From Pseudomonadota bacterium (GTDB lineage: Bacteria > Pseudomonadota > Gammaproteobacteria > Xanthomonadales > Xanthomonadaceae): 33,654 nt of DNA. The first letter of the stretch is position 1; each line of letters starts with the position of its first letter. Under the pieces are notes generated by a model. The model was given only the letters and a program-made list of their open reading frames with translations. It ran no database searches and was not told the DNA's origin. The translations under genes and the position numbers were made by a program. Positions 7,258 through 13,960 of this stretch are shown one piece after another. Location: the NCBI GenBank assembly GCA_963205415.1, contig CAUJJS010000121.1:1-33654 (forward strand). Reading direction: 5' to 3'.

Positions 7258-7335
7258 AATGCTCGGATTCAAGCCGTGTTGGTGCACATGAAGCAAGATA
7301 GACCGGTTTTTTGGAATGAGGACATCGGTGTGTGA
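7258..7335 (+). pseudogene. Orphan 3' end of a cytosine-deaminase gene
   Basis: The frame ending in TGA 7333-7335 encodes MKQDRPVFWNEDIGV, the counterpart of MMRDKPALWNEDIGR, the end of the intact deaminase at 3230-3667. At DNA level TTTGGAA(C/T)GAGGACATCGGT is shared at 19 of 20 positions, and after two mismatches GTGATG is shared as well. No zinc-site residues are present, so it cannot be functional. The remnant begins right after the stop of the repeat protein. Confidence 0.65.
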
Positions 7336-7445
7336 TGTCCGCCGCAGAGCCACGCATGAATCGCGGACACGGGCTGCATCGGGCCGCGATTCGGTTTAGG
7401 CTGTTGCTGCCGGCCCAATGACGCGGCGAATCGGAGGATTTGGCC

Positions 7446-8180
7446 ATGAGCGTGGATGCTTCCATTCCGAAGGCTTTGTATCAGGCCAATGTTGCCTTGG
7501 CCCTGCGATTGGCGACGTTATTGCAGGAAAACGGCGCGCAGTGGTTCGACCTGTTTGCAGCCGAAGCCAATGAGCGTGTGTTGGAGGCCCGTGCCCAGCG
7601 CGAAGCGACCGAATCGGATACGCCCAGCCACACGCCGGCCTTGCCCACGCCCGAACAGATGTTGCGCTGGATGCAGGGGCAACCGAATCGTTGGCAATCC
7701 CTGTTGTCGCAGGCCGCAGGCCATCAACTGCGTTTCATCGAAGGGGTGCAGTCGGCCTTGCAGCAGTGGCAATCCGATTGTGCGGCAGCCTTGGCTCTGG
7801 CCGGGTCGGGGCCTTGGGGTGCTGAGATGCCCAAAGCCTTAATGTCGCTGGGCGGGATGGGTGAGATGACTACCTCGATGCAGGAATTCATGGCCCGATT
7901 CGTCCCCGCGTTCCAGGCTCACGGCAGCCATTTGCACGGGGCGCGTGATCGCGTGACAACGCCTGCCAAACCGGCATCCCAGGTGTCGGAGCCGACGGCG
8001 ACGAAAGCACCGACGCCCAAGCCGAGTAAATCGGCATCGAAGCCCAAGCCCCGCACGGCGGGCAAGGCGACGGCTTCCAAGGCCGGTCTTGGCGCGGCCG
8101 AGAGCCCGCCGAGTCAAGTTTCCAAGCCGCGCCCGGTGCCGGGCACGGTGACGCGTTCGCGCCGCTCGAAAACTCCCTGA
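7446..8180 (+). CDS. Phasin-like protein with basic Pro/Ala/Lys-rich tail
   Basis: 244 residues. The first half is amphipathic helix (KALYQANVALALRLATLLQE, NGAQWFDLFAAEA, MLRWMQGQPNRWQSLL), the layout of the phasin family that coats polyhydroxyalkanoate granules. From about residue 180 on, the chain is low-complexity and basic, with repeated KP, SK and TK pairs, similar to the DNA-binding tails of some granule-associated proteins. No PHA synthase or depolymerase is in the window, so the granule role is inference. GGAGG at 7433-7437 sits 8 nt before ATG 7446, which is why I prefer it to the TTG two codons upstream. It is followed 15 bp later by msrA. Confidence 0.65.
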   Translation: MSVDASIPKALYQANVALALRLATLLQENGAQWFDLFAAEANERVLEARAQREATESDTPSHTPALPTPEQMLRWMQGQPNRWQSLLSQAAGHQLRFIEGVQSALQQWQSDCAAALALAGSGPWGAEMPKALMSLGGMGEMTTSMQEFMARFVPAFQAHGSHLHGARDRVTTPAKPASQVSEPTATKAPTPKPSKSASKPKPRTAGKATASKAGLGAAESPPSQVSKPRPVPGTVTRSRRSKTP

Positions 8181-8195
8181 AAACTTGAATCTGTG

Positions 8196-8807
8196 ATGTC
8201 CAGTTGCCTGCTGCCCCACGTTGACCCGTCGAACTTTCCGGCGCCCTTGTTTGATCCGCCCGACTCGCGAACACAGGCCGAAGCCGTGCTCGCAGGCGGC
8301 TGTTTCTGGTGCACCGAGGCTGTGTATCGACAGTTGAATGGCGTGCAGCAGATCGAGCCTGGTTACAGCGGTGGCAGTGCGGAAACGGCCAACTACAAGG
8401 CGGTGTGTAGCCATGCCACCGACCATGCCGAGGTGATTCGCATCGTGTTCGAACCCGACAAGATCAGTTTCGGGCAGTTGCTCCGGGTGTTCTTTTCAGT
8501 GGCACATGATCCGACTCAGCGCAACCGACAGGGTGACGACATCGGTCGCCAGTACCGTTCGGCCGTGTTTTTTGCCGATGAGGCGCAGCGTGAGGTGGCG
8601 CAGCGTTATGTCGCACAACTCGATGCGGCCGGCGTTTATCAGTCTCCCATCGTGACCACGCTCGAACCGCTGGTGGCCTTCTATCCGGCCGAGGACTATC
8701 ACCACAACTATGCCGCGCTCAATCCTGACCAGGGCTATATCCGGGCCGTTGCCGCGCCGAAGGCGGCCAAGCTGCGGCAGTGGTACGGCGACAAGCTCAA
8801 GTCGTGA
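8196..8807 (+). CDS. msrA: Peptide-methionine (S)-S-oxide reductase
   Basis: MsrA reduces the S epimer of methionine sulfoxide in proteins. The catalytic motif GGCFWCTE is intact with Cys36, and the family blocks GYSGG, YKAVCSHATDHAEVI and DPTQRNRQGDDIGRQYRS follow in order. 203 residues, with a short extra N-terminus before the usual start of the fold. Its TGA overlaps the GTG start of hslR by GTGA, so the two genes are translationally coupled. Confidence 0.97.
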   Translation: MSSCLLPHVDPSNFPAPLFDPPDSRTQAEAVLAGGCFWCTEAVYRQLNGVQQIEPGYSGGSAETANYKAVCSHATDHAEVIRIVFEPDKISFGQLLRVFFSVAHDPTQRNRQGDDIGRQYRSAVFFADEAQREVAQRYVAQLDAAGVYQSPIVTTLEPLVAFYPAEDYHHNYAALNPDQGYIRAVAAPKAAKLRQWYGDKLKS

Positions 8808-9205
8808 GTCAGGTTTCCGTGGACGAGGTTCGTCTGGACCTGTGGCTGTGGGCCGCGCGCTTCTTCAAGACACGCGCCCTGGCCAAGGACGCCATCACCC
8901 ATCATCGGGTGAAGCTGGCCGGCCAAGCCTGCAAACCTTCGCGCAGTGTGCGCGTGGGTGATGTGTTGACGATTGAGCGCGCAGGAGAGCTTTGGGACGT
9001 GCGCGTGTTGGGCCTGAGTGATACGCGCGGACCGGCTACGGTGGCGCAAACCTTGTACGGCGAGAGCGAGGCGTCGCGCGTGCGACGCGAGGAGGAGCGC
9101 GCCCGTCGCGCTGCCGAACGCGCCGGCTTTCAAGCGCCCACACACCGTCCCGACAAACGCGCCCGACGCTTGCTTCAGGCACTCGGCGATCTGGATGCCC
9201 TGTAA
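8804..9205 (+). CDS. hslR: S4-domain RNA-binding heat-shock protein 15 (HslR)
   Basis: 133 residues. The S4 fold is plain: VRLDLWLWAARFFKTRALA, HHRVKLAGQACKPSRSVRVG and LTIERAGELWDVRVLGLS. HslR binds free 50S subunits that carry a stalled nascent chain. The C-terminal third is very basic and Arg/Glu-rich (RVRREEERARRAAERAG), as in homologues. The GTG start at 8804 overlaps the msrA stop; an in-frame start at 8780 inside msrA is less likely because the family starts near VRLDLWLW. Confidence 0.92.
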   Translation: MSQVSVDEVRLDLWLWAARFFKTRALAKDAITHHRVKLAGQACKPSRSVRVGDVLTIERAGELWDVRVLGLSDTRGPATVAQTLYGESEASRVRREEERARRAAERAGFQAPTHRPDKRARRLLQALGDLDAL

Positions 9206-9286
9206 GCTCGGGGCCACGGAACATCCGACACGTCGATACAACGCCACCGCGCTGCTCAGACCGTGTTCAATCGGTCATTGGCGGGT

Positions 9287-9967
9287 TCAGAATGGCAGAT
9301 CCAGCGCTGCGCACAGGTAGTCGACCATCGGTGCCAGTCCGTGCAGCGATTCGTCGATGAAGGCGGGCAGGGCGTCCGAGCAGGCCAGCGCTTCATCGAA
9401 TTGCCGTACTGCCACCCAGTCCTTGCGGCGCAGGTCCACGATCAAAGGATGAGCCGGGTCGAAGCCGGACGGCGCCCGTTTCAAGCTGTCTCCGAAAAAG
9501 CCGAAACGCGCGGTGAAATCCGGAGCGCGCGTGATGCGGGTCCAGCTGGCCGGGTTGTCCACCACGAAGTCGCGAAAGGCGCGCAGCGTGGGACTGGACG
9601 GATGCCAGAATCCGGCGCCGACAAAACAATGACCGGGTTCGAAGTGCAGATAGAACGAAGGCGCTTCCATCTCGCGTCGGCGCTCGTGCGCGAGGCGAAC
9701 GCTGGCCCAGGTTTTGTAAGGCGCTTTGTCGTTGGAGTAGCGGGTGTCGCGTTGAATGCGGTACATCGAGCCGCCCTGTTTGCGTGGGTCGGCGCGGTAG
9801 TGCGGGCTGATCTCGGCCAGCACCGGCTGCAGGGAGGCAATCAAGGCCAAGATCGGCTCGCGCACCTCACGCTCGTAACGCGGTTTATGGGCGTGGAACC
9901 AGGTTCGGGTGTTGTTGGCCGCCAAGTCCGACAGAAAGCGAAACAGGGCGGGAGAAATCATCGACAT
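9287..9967 (-). CDS. DUF2461 family protein (TIGR02453)
   Basis: 226 residues with the family blocks in order: LFRFLSDLAANNTRTWFHAH near the start, YRADPRKQGGSMYRIQRDTR, SNDKAPYKTWASVRLAH, FYLHFEPGHCFVGAGFWHP and the C-terminal RKDWVAV. The family is cytoplasmic, widespread and has no assigned activity. The start may be ATG 9967 or the ATG two codons later (9961); an open frame continues further upstream but overlaps the divergent secreted gene. It converges with hslR across an 81-bp gap in which I see no terminator. Confidence 0.9.
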   Translation of the reverse strand: MSMISPALFRFLSDLAANNTRTWFHAHKPRYEREVREPILALIASLQPVLAEISPHYRADPRKQGGSMYRIQRDTRYSNDKAPYKTWASVRLAHERRREMEAPSFYLHFEPGHCFVGAGFWHPSSPTLRAFRDFVVDNPASWTRITRAPDFTARFGFFGDSLKRAPSGFDPAHPLIVDLRRKDWVAVRQFDEALACSDALPAFIDESLHGLAPMVDYLCAALDLPF

Positions 9968-10054
9968 GGCGATATCGCGGGCAGTGCAGGGCCCACACCA
10001 TAGCGCCGCAGGAATGCGGTGCAAGTTGCTCGCGGTGCGTGGCATGATCGTGGC

Positions 10055-10987
10055 ATGAGCGCACGATGGCTGGCCTTGATTTTCATGTTCTCGACGCCGC
10101 TGTGGGCCGGCGAACTCGAGCCTGCGCGTGCGCCGCGCAAGCCGATCCAACCCCTGCCTGCGGGCGTCACTCTGGCAGCGGTGTTGACCGATGCGCGTCT
10201 GGATGAAGTCAGTGGACTGGCCGTTTCGCGGCGACACCCAGGCATCGTGTGGGTGCACAACGACAGCCAGGATGCCCATGCGCTGTATGCCGTGGATACG
10301 CAAGGCCGTGTGCGTGCCACGCTCGAACTGCCCGTGCCCAATATCGACTGGGAAGACATCGCAAGCTATCAGCGCGACGGTCGATCCTATCTACTGGTGG
10401 CCGATACCGGCGACAACGGTGGTATTCGCAAGGAATTGGTGCTGCACGAAGTGCCCGAGCCGGCCGAGCTGCGCGATCAAGGTGCCAGCGCGCTGCGCAG
10501 CATCCGCTTTCGCTGGCCCGATGGCGCACGCGACTGCGAGGCGCTGGCGGTCGATGTGGCCGATGCCTCCATCTGGTTGATCAGCAAGAAGCGTGTGCCG
10601 CCGCAATTGTTCCGTCTGCCCCTGCTTCCCGCCGAGCCGGATGCCGTGCAAGTGGCCGAATTTCGCGGCCAACTGGCCGGTATCGTTCAGCCCAGCGCCA
10701 GTGATCTTTCGGCAAATCCGGTCTACGGAAAGTACCGCAGCCAGATCACCGCCGCCGACATTTCCGCCGATGGTCAGCGCTTTGCAGTGATGAGCTATCA
10801 GCACCTTTATCTGTGGCCACGGCACCCGGATGGGTGGCCCGCAACCCTTGCGCAAGCGCCGATACGTCTGGATTTGCCGTGGATGGCGCAGGCCGAAGCC
10901 ATGGGTTTCGATGCCAGCGGTGCGACGGTCTGGATCAGCTCCGAGCACCTGCCTGCACCGTTGATTCGACACGCACTCGGGCATTGA
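10055..10987 (+). CDS. Secreted beta-propeller-like protein (SdiA-regulated/esterase-like family)
   Basis: 310 residues. The signal peptide MSARWLALIFMFSTPLWA is cut before GELE. The mature protein shows DEVSGLAVSRRHPGIVWVHN, YAVDTQGRVRATLEL, DWEDIAS, LLVADTGDN and DCEALAVD, the blade motifs of a family of periplasmic or extracellular propellers of unknown substrate. A run of Asp/Asn residues (DSQD, DTGDN) may bind metal. It is divergent from the DUF2461 gene, with its ATG about 90 bp away, and is followed 65 bp later by the lipoprotein gene. Confidence 0.75.
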   Translation: MSARWLALIFMFSTPLWAGELEPARAPRKPIQPLPAGVTLAAVLTDARLDEVSGLAVSRRHPGIVWVHNDSQDAHALYAVDTQGRVRATLELPVPNIDWEDIASYQRDGRSYLLVADTGDNGGIRKELVLHEVPEPAELRDQGASALRSIRFRWPDGARDCEALAVDVADASIWLISKKRVPPQLFRLPLLPAEPDAVQVAEFRGQLAGIVQPSASDLSANPVYGKYRSQITAADISADGQRFAVMSYQHLYLWPRHPDGWPATLAQAPIRLDLPWMAQAEAMGFDASGATVWISSEHLPAPLIRHALGH

Positions 10988-11052
10988 GCCGGTTTTCCGC
11001 GCTTGTGCGCCTTCCCTGATGAGGCGGCAATCCAGCCCGCATGGAGACGAGC

Positions 11053-12273
11053 ATGAAAAACGGCGATGTGGCAATGACGATCCTGGCCTGTGTCTTGATG
11101 GCGGCCTTGCCAGCATGCAGTGGTGATTCGCAGGGCGAAACCGTGGCCGTCGGAAGCGGCGCCGCACATGCCTGGCAGGCGCCAGCCGCGCAAGCGGGAG
11201 CCGAAGTGCCGCCGACCCGAACGGCACCTGCCGACACCCGACATCTCGTATCGGCACAGGTCGTGGATTCGCAGGGCTTTGCCCAGCCGATGGTGGCGAT
11301 GCGCCTTGCCATTCCCGCGGGCTGGTCGATGCAAGGCGGCGTCGAATGGCGCCAAACCAACAGCGCCTGCGCCCCGGACCAGTACGCGGTGCAATGGCGG
11401 GCGCTGGCTCCGGATGGGGTCTCGGTACTTGAGAATCTGCCGAACGCCAGTTGGCAGCAACAGGCCTCGGTGGGGCTGGTGTCTTCACCTTGCCCTCGTG
11501 CCGACCTTCCCAACGTGCAGCGTGTATTGGAAGCGCAGGTACAGCGATTCCGCCCCGGTGCGCGCATTCTCGATTACCGCGAACTACCGCAGTTGGCGCA
11601 ACACACCCGCGAGGTGTTCGCGACCGCCATCCAGCGCATGGGCTTGCCGATGATGGACGCACGCATCGAGGCGGGCAGTGTGTTGCTGGCCTACCCGCAA
11701 AACGGCGTCGACATGCGCGAGGTCCTGACCGCCACCGTGAGCTACGTTGGCATGGCCGGCTACAGTTCGACCGTGGCCTATCGTGCACCCAATGGCCAAC
11801 TGGATCTGAGTCTGAGCGAACGCGTGGTGGCGAGCCTCGAATCCAATCCGGTCTGGGAGGACCAGAAAAACGCTCGGATACGCGTGAACTCGGATCGCTT
11901 CTATGCCAACCAGAGCCGGCAAATTTCGGACTGGAATGATCGCAGCATGGATGAGATCAGGGCGCGCGGCGCTGCAGGCCGTGCGGCCATCGCCGCGATC
12001 GCTGCACGGGGTGGCACTTCCGGCAGCGGCTCAAGCTGGAGCCCGACGGTCACCAGCAGTGGTGGCGTCAGCGATGAAGACCAGCGCCGTCGTCTGGAAG
12101 CCATCGGCGAGTACGACACCTACACCGGCGTGGATGGCACCGACGTGCAATCCAGCATCCACGGCGGCGATCGCGTGTTTCAGAACACCAGTGATCCGTA
12201 TTCGACCTACAGCACCAACGATCCCTATGCCACGCCTGCCGACGGCTACACCGAGTTGCAGCAGCGCGAGTGA
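11053..12273 (+). CDS. Predicted lipoprotein of unknown function
   Basis: 406 residues. MKNGDVAMTILACVLMAALP leads to AC-SGDS, a lipobox-like LPAC with cysteine near residue 23, so outer-membrane or periplasmic lipidation is likely. GGAGA lies 6 nt before ATG 11053, preferred over ATG 11041. The body has beta-rich blocks (LVSAQVVDSQGFAQPMVAMR, GWSMQGGVEW, VLTATVSYVGMAGYSSTVAY) and a C-terminal Ser/Thr/Asp-rich low-complexity tail with repeated DPY. I do not recognise the family. An alanine-rich stretch (GAAGRAAIAAIAARGG) separates body and tail. Confidence 0.6.
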   Translation: MKNGDVAMTILACVLMAALPACSGDSQGETVAVGSGAAHAWQAPAAQAGAEVPPTRTAPADTRHLVSAQVVDSQGFAQPMVAMRLAIPAGWSMQGGVEWRQTNSACAPDQYAVQWRALAPDGVSVLENLPNASWQQQASVGLVSSPCPRADLPNVQRVLEAQVQRFRPGARILDYRELPQLAQHTREVFATAIQRMGLPMMDARIEAGSVLLAYPQNGVDMREVLTATVSYVGMAGYSSTVAYRAPNGQLDLSLSERVVASLESNPVWEDQKNARIRVNSDRFYANQSRQISDWNDRSMDEIRARGAAGRAAIAAIAARGGTSGSGSSWSPTVTSSGGVSDEDQRRRLEAIGEYDTYTGVDGTDVQSSIHGGDRVFQNTSDPYSTYSTNDPYATPADGYTELQQRE

Positions 12274-12465
12274 AACCGATGGCTGTCCAAAGAGACACCA
12301 ATTGGCCGCATCGACGGTCAATTTGTGCACGAGTTGGCTAAATTTGCTTCATTGCTGGTCGGATCATGCCTGGGTGCAATGAGCTTAGAGCGACATGTCA
12401 TACGCTCCAGAAATAGCCTGTAAACGATTGTAATTTGGTCGCAAAATTGCAATACGGCTGAGAAT

Positions 12466-12500
12466 TTGACTTGTGCTAGGCCTTGCTGACTGAATAAAAT
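12466..12500 (+). promoter_or_regulatory. Candidate promoter of the surface-protein gene
   Basis: Two overlapping readings are possible: -35 TTGACT (12466-12471) with a loosely spaced TGAATA (12491-12496), or -35 TTGTGC (12471-12476) with 18-bp spacer and -10 TAAAAT (12495-12500). The palindrome AATGACA/TGTCATT overlaps the second -10 and would suit a dimeric repressor. Confidence 0.35.
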
Positions 12501-12737
12501 GACAGCGTTGTCATTCCAACAAGCAAGGTTACAGGGGCCATGTTTGCTGATTTCCCATCAAGTTCGTTCTGCGGTGCGCTCCATCGCGCCGCCTGCCAGC
12601 GTGGCCGTGCGTCGTTCCACGGGCCTATGTCCACGCCATGGGGTGTGACGCTCACGGCGTCCCTGTTGCCATCACCCCGCAAGCCGCGTCAGCGGCTCTG
12701 AGCCGGCAAACCTGATTTCCGTCCGGTTGTATCCATC

Positions 12738-12759
12738 TGACCACGCCGCAGCGTGGTCA
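12738..12759 (+). promoter_or_regulatory. Leader hairpin just upstream of the surface-protein start
   Basis: TGACCACGC and GCGTGGTCA pair perfectly over 9 bp around the tetraloop CGCA. It is followed by TCTGTTTGTA, too weak a T-tract for a sure terminator. The position suggests attenuation or control of translation. Confidence 0.45.
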
Positions 12760-12787
12760 CTCTGTTTGTACGCGTGAGAAGTTCACC

Positions 12788-13960
12788 ATGAAGCCAGTCA
12801 CAAAACCCTCGCAATTCACCGATTTGATTCGGCCATTGCTCGCCCGCCTTCGCATTGCCAATGCGTTTGCCCTTGCCATCGTGCTGATGATGACCGGGGC
12901 CTTGCCCGTAACCGCCTTCGCACAGGCTTCCAACTCGCCGTTGGGGCCAATGACCAGCGGCTGCGTGGGTGCAGCGTGCCCACCGACGTATGACAAGACA
13001 GATCCGTGGGGCAATGTGGCATCCGTCGCCAACTGCGGGACCTCCCCCATTGGGCGCGACGAGGCCTATTCGATCTATGCCGGCGGCACCTTCACCGTGA
13101 CCGCAGGTGCCGAAGGCGAGGGCCGCTTCTATGTGAAGGGCAATCTCAATGCCGGTACCCTCATGTACAACATCGTGGCCGTGGGCGTGGGTTCCTGCGT
13201 GGTGCCACCCGATTCCCTGCAGCCGCACGTGGAGTCCGGTGCCAATATCTCCGGCAGTGACGTGCGCGTGGGTGAACTCTACAACCTGCACTCGGATGTC
13301 AAAGCGGTGGGCAGCATCGCCGCCACGGTAAGCACGCAGGGCGCCAAAACACCCAACACCACGATCAATCCGGAACCCATCAGCTTTGCCACCTTGCAGG
13401 CGCGCAGTGACGACTGGGCGGCCTTGCCCACCACCGGTACGGCCGTCGTTGACCCGTGGACGGTCACGTTCACCGGCAATGGCACCTCGGCGTTGCAGGT
13501 GTTCGATCTGGTCCTAAACGGCGGCAACAACCGCGTCGTCAGTTTCGCCAATATCCCGACCACGGCCACGGTGTTGATCAACGTCGAAAGCGCCAGTGCG
13601 GTCACCATTCCCACGGATGACTTCCGTGACCTTGCCAACAAAGGTGGCATGCAATTTTCGGGCGATTTGACCCGCCGTATCCTCTGGAACTTCCCCAACG
13701 CACCCAGCGTCAGTCTCACCGGCAGCAGCCAGTTCCGTGGCAGTGTCTTGGTGCCACGTGGCAACCTCACCATGGCAGTGCTGGGTCTGAACGGTCGCGT
13801 GCTGGTATCGGGCAACATCGTCCAGAACCGTGGCGGCAGCGAGTTCCACAACTTCGACTTCATCGGCACCTGCCCTTGCCACCTGAGGCCGACATCGAAG
13901 TCAGCAAGGTCGTGGACGATGCCACCCCGTACGTGGGCGAAAACGTCACCTTCACCGTGA
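12788..13960 (+). CDS. Surface protein, choice-of-anchor A part, frameshifted at its end
   Basis: 390 residues as read. The N-terminus has a long signal peptide (hydrophobic stretch about 24-45, ending VTAFAQA). The choice-of-anchor A domain follows: YSIYAGGTFTV, RRILWNFPNAPSVSLTG, FRGSVLVPRGNLTM and GRVLVSGNIVQN. The real protein sequence ends at FIGTCP (about 13873); the last 28 or so residues are out-of-frame translation of the next domain. Adding one C to the CCC at 13873-13875 joins it to the DUF11 frame as TCPLPPEADIEV. So this is the front of a single gene of about 1,040 codons ending at 15915. Either a deletion or a sequencing error is possible. Confidence 0.8.
   Translation: MKPVTKPSQFTDLIRPLLARLRIANAFALAIVLMMTGALPVTAFAQASNSPLGPMTSGCVGAACPPTYDKTDPWGNVASVANCGTSPIGRDEAYSIYAGGTFTVTAGAEGEGRFYVKGNLNAGTLMYNIVAVGVGSCVVPPDSLQPHVESGANISGSDVRVGELYNLHSDVKAVGSIAATVSTQGAKTPNTTINPEPISFATLQARSDDWAALPTTGTAVVDPWTVTFTGNGTSALQVFDLVLNGGNNRVVSFANIPTTATVLINVESASAVTIPTDDFRDLANKGGMQFSGDLTRRILWNFPNAPSVSLTGSSQFRGSVLVPRGNLTMAVLGLNGRVLVSGNIVQNRGGSEFHNFDFIGTCPCHLRPTSKSARSWTMPPRTWAKTSPSP

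Larger units (their letters stand above)
12274..12787. other. 514-bp structured intergenic region before the surface-protein gene
   Basis: No gene is convincing here. In order it holds: an inverted repeat ATTGTAATTT/AAATTGCAAT (12427-12453, one mismatch); a promoter-like area from 12466; a perfect palindrome AATGACA-GCGT-TGTCATT (12498-12515); a hairpin AGCCGC-GTCA-GCGGCT (12682-12697); and a hairpin TGACCACGC-CGCA-GCGTGGTCA (12738-12759) 28 nt before the start codon. The first half is AT-richer than the surroundings. If transcription begins near 12505 the leader is about 280 nt, long enough for a riboswitch or RNA-based control, but it matches no class I can name, including the c-di-GMP-I consensus. 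Confidence 0.5.

Noticed and set aside
10391..11788. 465-residue minus-strand ORF
   Set aside because: Opposite the propeller and lipoprotein genes, both with signal peptides; Arg/Pro-rich shadow.
12600..12787. c-di-GMP-I riboswitch before the surface-protein gene
   Set aside because: GCAAGCC and GGCAAACC occur, but not in the required order with the GAAA tetraloop and receptor helix; not supported.
13873..13879. Programmed -1 frameshift at CCCTTGC
   Set aside because: It is not an X-XXY-YYZ heptamer of the known type, and no stimulatory stem is obvious just downstream; mutation or sequencing error is simpler.
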